DNA of 64,000 nucleotides from Phycisphaerales bacterium PN19_bin_20 (GTDB taxonomy: Bacteria > Planctomycetota > Phycisphaerae > Phycisphaerales > UBA1924). Shown here piece by piece: positions 1 to 8,425 of the stretch; positions within the stretch are counted from its first letter, which is position 1; each line of letters begins with the position of its first letter. The notes under the pieces are model-generated. The model was given only the letters and a program-made list of their open reading frames with translations. It did no database searches and was not told the origin of the DNA. Where the stretch lies: positions 26,493 to 90,492 of the forward strand of contig JAJOLK010000010.1 of the NCBI GenBank assembly GCA_021173225.1, given 5' to 3'. Both the position numbers and the translations under genes were made by a program.

Positions 1-48
1 CTCGGGCCGCCGGTTTTCATTTCTGCCTATCGCTTAGGTACACCCGAA

Positions 49-88
49 CGCGCATGCGCTCGCACTTCACGCGCGCATGCGCTCGCAC
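49..88. repeat. 17-bp direct repeat upstream of argS
   Basis: CGCGCATGCGCTCGCAC occurs at 49-65 and again at 72-88, 23 bp apart. The core CGCGCATGCGC is close to palindromic. The repeat lies in the leader of argS and could be a protein-binding site or simple slippage; no function can be assigned. Confidence 0.6.
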
Positions 89-150
89 CTCGCGCGCCAG
101 CCGCCGATGCGCCCTCTTCGCGTCACGCCGACGGCTTACGCTTGCACCCA

Positions 151-2067
151 ATGCCCACCGACGCGCACGCCGCCAGCACGCCCGCCAGCCCGCTTGACGC
201 CCTGGCCCTGCTACGTGAGCGTTTCGGCGACGCCGCCCGCGGCGCCTTCCCGGGCACCGCGCTGCCTGAGCCCGTCGTGGCCGCCTCCGCCAACGCCAAG
301 TTCGGTGACTTCCAGTGCAACAGCGCCATGGCGTACGCCAAAGTCCTCGGCCAGCCGCCGCGCCAGGTTGCCCTCGCCCTCGTCGAGCACGTCAAGCTTG
401 ATGACCTCGCCGAGCCGCTCGGCCCCGCCAGCGTCGCCGGCCCGGGCTTTCTTAACATCACCCTCAAGCCCGCCTGGATCGAGCGCGCCCTGACCACGCT
501 GGCCGTCCCGGCCGCGCAGCTGGGCCTCACGCCAGACGCCACCATGCCGCACACCGTAGTTGACCTCTGCGGGGTCAACCTCGCCAAGCAGATGCACATC
601 GGGCACCTGCGTGCCACGGTCATCGGCGACACGATCGCGCGCGTGCTTGAGCGCCTCGGCGGGCCCGACCGTGTCATCCGCCAGAACCACGTGGGTGACT
701 GGGGCCTGCCCATCGCGATGGTTACCGCCAAGCTCCTGGCCCTCGAAGCCGCGGGCGAGGTCAACCTCGCCGCCATCACCATTGACCAGCTCGACGCGAT
801 CTACAAGCGCGCCAAGGGCGAGTGCGACGCGAACGTGGGCGCGATCCGCGCCGCGGCCGCCTGGGGCATGGGGCCCAAAGTCATCGCCGAGCTTGAAGAG
901 GCCGCCCATGACCCGCTCGTTGCCCTCACGCACGCCAAGACCACGCTCGTGCGCCTGCAGTCTGGCGACGCGGGCGTCCGGCGCGTCTGGCAGCGCATCT
1001 ATGACGTAACGATGGCCGCGTGTATCGAGAACTGCGCGCGACTCAACTCGATCGTTAAGCCGCGGCACTCCGCCGGCGAGAGCAGCTACGAGGCCAAGCT
1101 CGCACCGCTGGTGGCACGCCTAGAGGCCTCGGGCGTGGCTGAGCTCTCAGCGGGCGCGCTGATTGTCCGCCTCGACGAGCTGGGCATCGCCGAGCCGTGC
1201 ATCGTCCGCAAGAGTGACGGCGGCTTTATCTACGCGACCACCGATCTCGCCGCCATCGAGCACCGCGTCCGCACGCTGGGGGCGGGGCGCGTTGTCTACT
1301 GCGTTGACGCCCGTCAGGCGCTGCATTTTCGACAGGTGTTCGCCGCCGCCCACAAGGCCGGCATCGTGCCCGCTGAGGTCAGCCTCGAGCACGCGGCGTT
1401 CGGCACAATCCTCGGCGAGGACGGCCGCCCGTTCAAGAGCCGCAGTGGCGAGAGCGTCCGCCTCGGTGAGGTCATCGACGAGGCCGTCGCGCGCGCCGAC
1501 GCGCAGGTCCTTGCCCGCAACCCGCAGATGCCCGACACGCAGCGCGCCGAGGTCGCCAAGGCCGTCGCCATCGCGGCCATCCGCTACACAGACCTCGCCA
1601 GCGAGCGCGTCAAGGACTACGTCTTCAGCCTTGAGCGCATGGTCAAGTTTGAGGGCGACACGGGCCCGTACCTGCTCTATGCGCTGGCCCGCGTTGGCAG
1701 CATCCTGCGCAACGCCGCCGAGCCCGCCAGCGGTGCGCCCAGCCCCCACGCCGCCGCACTCGCCGCGGCTCTTGCGCCCGGCGGCAGCTTCATGATCACC
1801 GAGCCCGGCGAGAAGGCCCTGGCCATGGCGCTGCTGCGCTACCCGCAGGCCGTGCGCGAGGTCGCGCGCACGCTCGAGCCGCACCGCCTGTGCGCGTGCC
1901 TTTACGAACTCGCCGGCGCCTTCAGCGGGTTCTTTGAGTCTTGCCCGGTGCTCAAGGCCCCCAGCGAGCAGGCCAAGAGCGCGCGCTTGCGCCTGTGCGT
2001 GCTTACGCAGCGCGTGATGACCGACGGGCTGGGCCTGCTGGGCATCCCCACCGTTGAGCGCATGTGA
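151..2067 (+). CDS. argS: Arginyl-tRNA synthetase
   Basis: Class I aminoacyl-tRNA synthetase that charges tRNA-Arg with arginine using ATP, in the cytoplasm. An N-terminal additional domain (Add1-like) covers about the first 110 residues. The Rossmann-fold signature HIGH lies in QMHIGHLRATVIGD at about residues 149-152. A KMSKS-equivalent loop, RPFKSRSGESVRL, lies near residue 427. The DALR anticodon-binding domain begins near GDTGPYLLYALARVGSI, around residue 500. The 638-residue length is slightly above the usual 550-600. The ATG at 151 is chosen over an in-frame TTG at 142. The gene is followed 24 bp later by yajQ on the same strand. Confidence 0.97.
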   Translation: MPTDAHAASTPASPLDALALLRERFGDAARGAFPGTALPEPVVAASANAKFGDFQCNSAMAYAKVLGQPPRQVALALVEHVKLDDLAEPLGPASVAGPGFLNITLKPAWIERALTTLAVPAAQLGLTPDATMPHTVVDLCGVNLAKQMHIGHLRATVIGDTIARVLERLGGPDRVIRQNHVGDWGLPIAMVTAKLLALEAAGEVNLAAITIDQLDAIYKRAKGECDANVGAIRAAAAWGMGPKVIAELEEAAHDPLVALTHAKTTLVRLQSGDAGVRRVWQRIYDVTMAACIENCARLNSIVKPRHSAGESSYEAKLAPLVARLEASGVAELSAGALIVRLDELGIAEPCIVRKSDGGFIYATTDLAAIEHRVRTLGAGRVVYCVDARQALHFRQVFAAAHKAGIVPAEVSLEHAAFGTILGEDGRPFKSRSGESVRLGEVIDEAVARADAQVLARNPQMPDTQRAEVAKAVAIAAIRYTDLASERVKDYVFSLERMVKFEGDTGPYLLYALARVGSILRNAAEPASGAPSPHAAALAAALAPGGSFMITEPGEKALAMALLRYPQAVREVARTLEPHRLCACLYELAGAFSGFFESCPVLKAPSEQAKSARLRLCVLTQRVMTDGLGLLGIPTVERM

Positions 2068-2078
2068 CAACCACCACC

Positions 2079-2084
2079 AAGGAG
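2079..2084 (+). promoter_or_regulatory. Ribosome binding site of yajQ
   Basis: AAGGAG lies 7 nt before the GTG at 2092 and fixes that non-ATG start codon. Confidence 0.75.
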
Positions 2085-2091
2085 CACACCC

Positions 2092-2586
2092 GTGCCGAGC
2101 TTTGACGTCGTCTCACGCATGAACTACGCCGAGCTGGACAACGCCATCAACAACGCCAAGAAGGCCATCGCCCAGCGCTTTGACTTCCGCGGCGCCACCG
2201 CCGAGATCGAGCTTGACCGCAAGGAAAAGCTCCTCAAGCTCGTCGCCGACGACGCTACCAAGATGCGCGGCCTGCTCGAGATGCTCACCAGCGCCGTCAT
2301 CCGCCGCGGCATCGAGCCCAAGGCCATGACCCCCGGCGACTTCGAGGCCACCGCCCTCGGCAAGCTCAAGTGCGCCGTCAAGCTCCACGACGGGCTCGAG
2401 CAAGACGCCGCCAAGGCCATCAGCAAGGCCATCAAAGAGAGCAAGATGAAGGTCCAGGCCTCGATCCAGGGCGAAGAGGTCCGCGTCACCGCCAAGCAGA
2501 TCGACGACCTTCAGGCTGTCATGAAGCTGCTCACAGCCGCCGACTTCGGCATGCCGCTGCAGTACGTCAACATGCGCAACAGCTAA
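2092..2586 (+). CDS. yajQ: YajQ family nucleotide-binding protein (UPF0234)
   Basis: 164 residues, the normal length for YajQ. The N-terminus MPSFDVVSRMNYAELDNAIN, a following RFDFRG and the conserved end (about DFGMPLQYVNMRN) are the family hallmarks. Members have two ferredoxin-like domains and bind nucleotides; several bind c-di-GMP, which would fit the PilZ and motility genes in this window, but that link is inferred. The GTG start has a good AAGGAG. It probably shares a transcript with argS and runs convergently into motB, whose stop is 25 bp away. Confidence 0.95.
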   Translation: MPSFDVVSRMNYAELDNAINNAKKAIAQRFDFRGATAEIELDRKEKLLKLVADDATKMRGLLEMLTSAVIRRGIEPKAMTPGDFEATALGKLKCAVKLHDGLEQDAAKAISKAIKESKMKVQASIQGEEVRVTAKQIDDLQAVMKLLTAADFGMPLQYVNMRNS

Positions 2587-2610
2587 GGCTCGCTCGCCCC
2601 ACCCCAGCCC

Positions 2611-3417
2611 TCACCCCGGCGACGTGCTCAGCGCGTCCGCCGGCATCGCCTCCTGCAAAATCAGGATCTCGACACGCTGGTTGCTCCGCGTCTGCTCGCT
2701 GCTCGCGGCCCGCGCCGCCACCGGCGCGCCATCACCGGCAGAAACCAGCCGCAACTGCTCCCAACGCACGCCCTGCTTGGTCAGCTCGGTCGCCACCGCG
2801 TACGCACGCTCGTGCCCAAGCTCGTGCGCACGCCGCGGGTCGCGCCGGCTCTCACGACGGCTCACGTGCCCGCGCAGCTCGACCATCCACTTCTTGCCCG
2901 TGATCCGCTCGGCCATCTGCCGCACCGTCACGCGCCCGGCCTCGCCGACCACCGCCGAGTCCTGGTCAAACTGCACGTACCCGTCGTTGCCGGTGTAGTC
3001 GGTCGGGCGCAGCGTCTGTGACGAGTGGTCCCGCCCGTCGGGCCCGGGGGTGATGACCTCGCCGCTGCTCAGCCGCTCGCGCATCCGCCTGATCAGCGAC
3101 TGGTCCGACGGGTCCTTGCTGTCGAGAGACAGCGGGTTGTTGAAGCCCGCCCGCACCGCGATGGCCAGGTCCAGCATCCGGTCGCTCGATGAGCTCGGGC
3201 CCTCGGCGTCGCTCTTGCCCTTGGGCCCCATGTTCATCGCCAGCATGATCACAAAGAAGCCCATCATCAGCAGCACGTTGTCCGCGAAGCTGACGATCCA
3301 GCCCTCCTCGTGCTCGTGCTCCTCGTGCCGGTGCGGCACGTGCTTCTTGTGCTTCTTGTGCCCGCCCTGCTCGCCTTCCTTGCCGGCGGGCGCGTTCTTG
3401 TTGTCGTGGTCTGACAT
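2611..3417 (-). CDS. motB: Flagellar motor stator protein MotB
   Basis: 268 residues. A His/Lys-rich cytoplasmic N-terminus of about 40 residues precedes one transmembrane helix beginning WIVSFADNVLLMMGFFVIML. Its Asp matches the essential proton-binding residue of MotB (family WLVTFAD). The rest is a periplasmic OmpA-like peptidoglycan-binding domain with a clear N-Q-R-V-E-I-L strand near the end. The usual GHTD loop reads GHVSRRE, a divergent version. It lies 26 bp downstream of motA and should be cotranscribed. The ATG at 3417 is preferred over a GTG at 3426. Confidence 0.9.
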   Translation of the reverse strand: MSDHDNKNAPAGKEGEQGGHKKHKKHVPHRHEEHEHEEGWIVSFADNVLLMMGFFVIMLAMNMGPKGKSDAEGPSSSSDRMLDLAIAVRAGFNNPLSLDSKDPSDQSLIRRMRERLSSGEVITPGPDGRDHSSQTLRPTDYTGNDGYVQFDQDSAVVGEAGRVTVRQMAERITGKKWMVELRGHVSRRESRRDPRRAHELGHERAYAVATELTKQGVRWEQLRLVSAGDGAPVAARAASSEQTRSNQRVEILILQEAMPADALSTSPG

Positions 3418-3443
3418 GGCTTTCACTCCGCGTGGTTCCGGCC

Positions 3444-4220
3444 TCAGGCCGCCTTCAGCTTGGTCCGGATCGTCGCGGGCACGAACGCCGCCATCTTGTC
3501 CAGCGTCACGCGCGGGTTCTCACCCGCCTGGATGCTCAGGATCCCCTGCACGACCATCTCGCGCGTCAGGATCTCCTCGCCGCTGCGGTACGCCAGCTTG
3601 TCGCCCATCGGGCCCGCCAGGCAGTTCGCCAGCACCGTCCCGTACATCGTCGCCACCACCGCCACCGCCAGCATGTAGCCCATCGTCGCGATGTCACCGC
3701 CCAGGTTCTTGAACATGCCGATCTGGCCCATCAGCGTCGCCACCAGGCCCAGCCCCGGCCCGTACGTCTTGATGATGTCGAAGAACTTCTTGCCCGACTT
3801 GTGCCGGTCCTGCATCGCCATGATCTCAAGCCGCAGCGTCGCCTCGATCGTGTCCGGGTCCACCCCGTCCACCGCCATCTTCAGCCCCGCCGCCAGGAAC
3901 TTGTCGTCGATCTTCGAGACCTCAGACTCAAGCGACAGGATCCCGTCACGACGCGCCTTCTCTGCCAGCTGCGTCATCAGCGTGATGGTCTCCATCGCTG
4001 GCTTGGACTTGTTGAACATGAACCGCTTGCAGTACCCCGGCACCATCTTGATCCGATCAAACGGCATCGCCATCAGCACCGCGGCGATCGTCCCGACGAT
4101 CACCATGTAGAAGCCCTTCTCGGACCACAGGCTCATCAGGTCGCCGCCGGTCGCTTGCCAGCACACCAGCGCGACCACGCCCGTCATCAGCACCGACCCA
4201 CCGATGCTTGCCTTGTCCAT
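3444..4220 (-). CDS. motA: Flagellar motor stator protein MotA
   Basis: 258 residues with the four-helix MotA plan: helices near residues 8-25 and 33-52, a large cytoplasmic loop, and two C-terminal helices containing TYGPGLGLVATLMGQIGMF and the YMLAVAVVATMYGTVLAN segment. Five MotA with two MotB subunits form the ion-driven flagellar stator. The open frame continues 135 codons upstream, but that part is low-complexity Arg/Ala/Gly sequence, so the ATG at 4220 is taken as the start. No other flagellar genes are in the window, so the stator operon stands apart from the rest of the regulon. Confidence 0.94.
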   Translation of the reverse strand: MDKASIGGSVLMTGVVALVCWQATGGDLMSLWSEKGFYMVIVGTIAAVLMAMPFDRIKMVPGYCKRFMFNKSKPAMETITLMTQLAEKARRDGILSLESEVSKIDDKFLAAGLKMAVDGVDPDTIEATLRLEIMAMQDRHKSGKKFFDIIKTYGPGLGLVATLMGQIGMFKNLGGDIATMGYMLAVAVVATMYGTVLANCLAGPMGDKLAYRSGEEILTREMVVQGILSIQAGENPRVTLDKMAAFVPATIRTKLKAA

Positions 4221-4491
4221 GGCTCTGCTCCTGTCAACACCACACGCCCACACGCGCCCGCCCAGCACCACACCATGCGCACCGCGCGCACTAGACGCAC
4301 CACGCCCACTACGCGCACCGCGCGCACCACGCGCACTACGCCGTCCAACCACCCTGATCGGACCACCGCGCGCCGCAATCCAGCGCCGCGCCACACGTCC
4401 CCGTGCCCACACCAACCACACCACCCGCGCCACCCACAACCCCCGCACAACCCCCACAACCCCCGCAACATCAACCTCGCTAGCGTTGGTT
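4221..4491. other. Strand-asymmetric motA/nadE divergent intergenic region
   Basis: This 271-bp spacer must hold the promoters of motA (minus) and nadE (plus). On the plus strand it is almost entirely A and C, with repeated CGCGCAC, CACCAC and CCCCCACAA motifs, so it has strong strand asymmetry. I see no convincing -35/-10 pair. The repeats give meaningless open frames on both strands. Confidence 0.6.
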
Positions 4492-6228
4492 ATGCGACTC
4501 GCGCTGGCACAGCTCAACCCCACCATCGGCGACCTTGAGGCTAACGCCGCCCTCATCGCCCACGCCGCCGATGAGGCCCGCGCCGCACGCTGCGATCTGC
4601 TGGTCTGCCCAGAGCTCGCCCTCACCGGCTATCCCCCCAAAGACCTCCTGCTCTACCACCGCTTCATCGCCGCTTGCACCGAGCACGCCCACCGCCTCGG
4701 CACCGCCGCCTCGCAAAGCCTCACACTCGTCTTTGGCACGCCACTACCCGCAGACGCGCACGCCTACGCCCGCGGCACCAGCCGCCGCCTCCACAACAGC
4801 CTCGCCTGCTACCACAACGGCGCGCTGCTCGCCCACTACCACAAACGCCTCCTGCCCACCTACGACGTCTTCGACGAAGACCGCTACTTTGAGCCTGCAA
4901 ACCAGCCCTGCGTCATCACCGTCGCCGGCACTCGCGTCGGGCTCTCGATCTGTGAAGACCTCTGGCGCGGGCACGACGCCGGCTTTGCTGACCGTTACCT
5001 CGACGCGCAAGACCCCGTCGCAGACCTCATCGCCGCCGGCGCGCAGCTGATCATCAACCCCAGCGCCAGCCCCTTCCGCGTCGGCATGCCCGCACGCCAA
5101 GACACCCTGCTCGCCAGCGTCGCACGCACGCACCGCGTCACCGTCGCCGCGGTCAACCAAGTCGGCGGCAACGACGAGCTGATCTTCGACGGCCGCGCCA
5201 GCCTCTGGTCGCCCGCCGGAACTCCGCTCGCGCACGCGTCCGCCTTCACGCCCGCGCTGCTCATCGCCGACCTCGACCCAGCCACCGGCACCGCCCACGC
5301 CATCAGCGGCGCAGACGAGCCGACCACCGCAAAATCCACCAGCGACGACCTTCAACAGCTCTTCGCAGCCCTCGTCCTTGGCGTGCGTGACTACGCGCGC
5401 AAGACCGGCTTCCGCTCCGCCGTGCTCGGCCTCAGCGGCGGGATCGACTCCGCACTCGTCGCCGTCATCGCCGCCGCCGCCCTCACGCCCGCGAACATCC
5501 GCGGCGTAGCGCTGCCCAGCCGCTATTCAAGCCCCGGCAGCATCGCCGACGCCTACGCCCTTGCCAACGCGCTCTCGGTGCCCATCTCGACCATCCCCAT
5601 CGAGGACGCCTTCAACACGCTCGAGCGCTCTCTCGCGCCCGCCTTCGATCAGCGCCCGCCAGACGTCACTGAAGAAAACCTCCAGTCGCGCGTCCGCGGC
5701 ACCATCCTCATGGCCCTCTCCAACAAGTTCGGCTCGCTCCTGCTCACCACCGGCAATAAGAGTGAGCTCGCCGTCGGCTACTGCACGCTCTATGGCGATA
5801 TGAACGGCGGCCTCGCCGTCATCAGCGACGTACCGAAAACCACCGTCTACAAGCTCGCTCGCTGGATCAACACGCACTGGCGCACGCTCGGCATAGCTGG
5901 GCTCAAAGCCCCGCCGATCCCCGAGCCCACCATCACCAAGCCCCCCAGCGCCGAGCTGCGCCTCAACCAGACCGACCAAGACTCACTCCCGCCCTATGAC
6001 GTCCTGGACCAGATCATCGAACTGCGCATCGACCAGCGATGCGGGCTGGCCGACATCACCGCGCAGCTCGGTACCTCAGCTGACGCCGCCACCATCACGC
6101 GTGTGCTGCGACTGATTGACGTCTCTGAGTTTAAACGCAAGCAAGCCGCCATCGGGCTGAAGGTCTCTGGCGTCGCCTTCGGCTCAGGCCGCCGCATGCC
6201 CATCGCCCAGCGTCGAAGCTGGGAGTAA
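4492..6228 (+). CDS. nadE: Glutamine-dependent NAD+ synthetase
   Basis: Makes NAD from deamido-NAD, ATP and glutamine, the last step of NAD synthesis. Residues 1 to about 280 are a nitrilase-type glutaminase with a Glu-Lys-Cys triad: Glu in PELALTGYPPKD (about 41), Lys in YHKRLLPTYDVFDED (about 118) and Cys154 in SICEDLW. The second half is the ATP-pyrophosphatase synthetase domain with P-loop SGGIDSALVA starting at about 315 and TTGNKSE later. Its 578 residues match the two-domain enzyme. The ATG at 4492 begins the conserved MRLALAQLNPTIGD; longer frames enter low-complexity DNA. nadK at 19.8 kb provides the following step to NADP. Confidence 0.97.
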   Translation: MRLALAQLNPTIGDLEANAALIAHAADEARAARCDLLVCPELALTGYPPKDLLLYHRFIAACTEHAHRLGTAASQSLTLVFGTPLPADAHAYARGTSRRLHNSLACYHNGALLAHYHKRLLPTYDVFDEDRYFEPANQPCVITVAGTRVGLSICEDLWRGHDAGFADRYLDAQDPVADLIAAGAQLIINPSASPFRVGMPARQDTLLASVARTHRVTVAAVNQVGGNDELIFDGRASLWSPAGTPLAHASAFTPALLIADLDPATGTAHAISGADEPTTAKSTSDDLQQLFAALVLGVRDYARKTGFRSAVLGLSGGIDSALVAVIAAAALTPANIRGVALPSRYSSPGSIADAYALANALSVPISTIPIEDAFNTLERSLAPAFDQRPPDVTEENLQSRVRGTILMALSNKFGSLLLTTGNKSELAVGYCTLYGDMNGGLAVISDVPKTTVYKLARWINTHWRTLGIAGLKAPPIPEPTITKPPSAELRLNQTDQDSLPPYDVLDQIIELRIDQRCGLADITAQLGTSADAATITRVLRLIDVSEFKRKQAAIGLKVSGVAFGSGRRMPIAQRRSWE

Positions 6229-6328
6229 CCCGCCTCGCCTTTGCCTCGCGTGGGGCCGGTTTCCAACCGCTCTTTCCTTCGCCTCGCGTGCGGCAGGATT
6301 CCATCCTGCCATCGGGCCAACGGCCCGA
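6227..6328. repeat. Composite palindromic repeat in the nadE/mgtE convergent spacer
   Basis: Two adjacent GCCTCGCGTG-containing units are each followed by an inverted repeat. One stem-loop is GGCAGGAT (6292-6299), loop TCC, ATCCTGCC (6303-6310). Directly after it comes TCGGGCC (6312-6318), loop AAC, GGCCCGA (6322-6328). The second hairpin with its flanks recurs at 7978-8000, and the first 25 bp recur at 61963-61987 with two mismatches. It resembles a REP element and may act as a bidirectional terminator for the convergent genes. Confidence 0.7.
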
Positions 6329-6341
6329 CCCTACTCACTCC

Positions 6342-7907
6342 TCACTTCTTCTTCTCCTCGATCCCGCGGATCTCCAGCTTCGCCTCCGGCGTGCCCGCCG
6401 CCGCCGCCGCCTTCACCCGCCCTGCGCTGTCAGTAAACAGCACGAACCGCTCACCCGCCGGCGTCACAAACTCTGCCGACGGCCCGACCCGCGGCCCGGT
6501 CAAGATCGTCCCGTTCAGCACGCTCATCGCAATGCTGAAGTAGATGATGATCCCCGTCACGTCCACTAGCGTCGCAACAAACGGCGTGCTGCTCCCCGCA
6601 GGGTCAAGCCCGCACCGTTTCAAGATAAGCGGCAGCATCGCCCCCATGATGCTCCCCCACAGCACCACGCACACCAGCGTGCTCGAGATCGCCACCGCAA
6701 GAATCGTAAAGTGGTTCTGCTCGGGGCTCCCCTCCTTGAACCATCCCATCGCCCCAAAAAGGTTCACCCGCGCCAGCCCGATCGCCCCCACCATCAGCCC
6801 CAGGATCACCGCCGTCGCCAGCTCACGCCGCAGCACGCGGAACCAGTCCGAAAGCTCGATCTCTTTCAGCGCCAGCGCCCGGATCACCAGCGTGCTCGCC
6901 TGACTCCCGCTGTTGCCGCCCGAGCTGATAATCGCCGGGATGAACGTCGCCAGCACCGCCGCCTGCGCGATGGCCCCTTCAAAGTACCCCAGCGCACTCG
7001 TCGTCAGCAGCTCGCTCATAAACAGCAGCGCCAGCCACGGCGCACGCTTCCTCACCAGCGAGAAGATCGGCGCCGTGATGTACGGCTCGTCGAGCGCCTG
7101 CACGCCGCCCATCTTCTGCATGTCCTCCGTAGCCTCCGCCTGCGCCACGTCCGCCACGTCGTCGTGCGTCACAATCCCCAGCAAGTACCCGCGAGAGTCC
7201 AGCACCGGCAGCGCCACCCGGTCGTACTTCTGCAGCATCTCTACCGCCGCCTCCTGCGGCTGGTCGGCCCGCAGGGCCACAAACTGCCGGTTCATCATGC
7301 TCTCGATGCTCGCGTCAGGCTCGCTCATGATCACCTGACGCAGACGCAGGTCGTCGGTCAGCTTGCCCGCATCGTCCACCACATAAAGCACGTTGATCGT
7401 CTCGGCGTCCCGCCCAAACCGACGCACGTGCTCGAGCGCCTTGCCCGCCGTCCAATCTTGATGGATCCGCACCAGCTCAGGGGTCATCAACCGCCCCACG
7501 CTCTTGAGCGGATAGCCCAGGATCGCCTGCGTCCGCGCACGCTCCTCAGGGCTCAGGCTCGCCACAATCCGGCCCGCAACCTGCGGCGGCAGCTCGTCTA
7601 GCAACTTCACACGGTCGTCAGGGTTCATCCCCTCCACCAGCTCCGCCACGCTGTTCTCGCCGCCCTTGCCAAGCTGCATGATCAGCCGCTCTTGCTGATC
7701 GCTGGGCAGGTACGAAAAGACCTCGCCCGCGTCGTCCTGCGGCAACACCCGGAACGCCACCGCCGCGTCCTCAGGCGTCAGCTCAATGAAGATGTCACCA
7801 ACGTCCGCCGGCTGCAACCCGTGCAGCACCTCGCGCAGGTCACCAAACGCCTTCGCGTGGATCAGCTCTTCTACTTCCGGCAGTAGCAGCGCGGCAGTCG
7901 GGTTCAT
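6342..7907 (-). CDS. mgtE: Magnesium transporter MgtE
   Basis: 521 residues with the standard order: an N-terminal superhelical domain (about 1-140, with repeated LxxLPP-type helices), two CBS domains (about 140-270, including YLLGIVTHDDVADV), and five transmembrane helices in the C-terminal half with the GGNSGSQASTLVIRALA motif of the pore. The cytosolic domains sense Mg2+ and gate the channel. The C-terminus carries about 50 extra residues after the last helix. The ATG at 7907 begins MNPTAALLLPEVEEL; the frame upstream is repeat-derived. No M-box riboswitch fits in the 101-bp gap to rnpA. Confidence 0.95.
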   Translation of the reverse strand: MNPTAALLLPEVEELIHAKAFGDLREVLHGLQPADVGDIFIELTPEDAAVAFRVLPQDDAGEVFSYLPSDQQERLIMQLGKGGENSVAELVEGMNPDDRVKLLDELPPQVAGRIVASLSPEERARTQAILGYPLKSVGRLMTPELVRIHQDWTAGKALEHVRRFGRDAETINVLYVVDDAGKLTDDLRLRQVIMSEPDASIESMMNRQFVALRADQPQEAAVEMLQKYDRVALPVLDSRGYLLGIVTHDDVADVAQAEATEDMQKMGGVQALDEPYITAPIFSLVRKRAPWLALLFMSELLTTSALGYFEGAIAQAAVLATFIPAIISSGGNSGSQASTLVIRALALKEIELSDWFRVLRRELATAVILGLMVGAIGLARVNLFGAMGWFKEGSPEQNHFTILAVAISSTLVCVVLWGSIMGAMLPLILKRCGLDPAGSSTPFVATLVDVTGIIIYFSIAMSVLNGTILTGPRVGPSAEFVTPAGERFVLFTDSAGRVKAAAAAGTPEAKLEIRGIEEKKK

Positions 7908-7960
7908 GCCGCAGGATACCACGGGCGCGTGCCCATGCTCTTGGCTTCGCACTCCATAGC

Positions 7961-8000
7961 GCCGGTTATCGACCGGCCATCGGGCCAGCGGCCCGACCCT
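7961..8000. repeat. Double stem-loop repeat between rnpA and mgtE
   Basis: Stem one is GCCGGT (7961-7966), loop TATCG, ACCGGC (7972-7977). Stem two is TCGGGCC (7980-7986), loop AGC, GGCCCGA (7990-7996), followed by CCCT. The second hairpin and its flanks match 6310-6332 with one loop difference. It lies just downstream of the rnpA stop, so it may help end that transcript. Confidence 0.7.
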
Positions 8001-8008
8001 CCCGCCCG

Positions 8009-8416
8009 CTATCGCTTTCGCGCCGCCCAAGTCCGCCCTAGCTCACGCACCGCCGAGACCAGCGCGGCCTCATACTGCGCCAGCGGCACCGGCGCGTGCG
8101 GATGCACGCTCACCACCAGCTCAAGCCCAAGCCCCGCCCCCACCGCAGCGCCGATCGCCTCCAGCAGCGCCGCCCGCTGCAGCCTGAAGGCCTCGCGCAG
8201 CAGACGCTTCACCCTGTTACGCGCCACGTTGTTCCCAACCCGCCGCGGCACGCTCAGCCCGATCCGTGTCCCCCCGTCAGCGCTGAGCGCCGAGTGAACG
8301 CGCAGCGCCCCGCGCGTCACGCTGGTGCGGGCCGCGTACACACGCTGAAACTGCCGCGCGTGCGACAGACGCATCGACCGGGTGAACTTCAGGCCTGTGG
8401 GTTGCTGCTGCGGCAC
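8009..8416 (-). CDS. rnpA: Ribonuclease P protein component
   Basis: The 135-residue basic protein subunit of RNase P, which matures tRNA 5' ends. The signature RNRVKRLLREAFR and the preceding GLSVPRRVGNNVA define the RNA-binding RNR motif and helix. The N-terminus has the usual Leu/Arg-rich entry segment (MRLSHARQFQRVYAART). In many bacteria rpmH lies immediately upstream, near oriC; here the upstream neighbour is a hypothetical membrane protein gene 9 bp away and no rpmH is visible. MgtE follows in the same direction. Confidence 0.95.
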   Translation of the reverse strand: MPQQQPTGLKFTRSMRLSHARQFQRVYAARTSVTRGALRVHSALSADGGTRIGLSVPRRVGNNVARNRVKRLLREAFRLQRAALLEAIGAAVGAGLGLELVVSVHPHAPVPLAQYEAALVSAVRELGRTWAARKR

Positions 8417-8425
8417 GCGACAGGA

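Noticed and set aside
7908..8008. M-box magnesium riboswitch upstream of mgtE
   Set aside because: The gap is only 101 bp and is occupied by the palindromic repeat; no M-box motif is visible.
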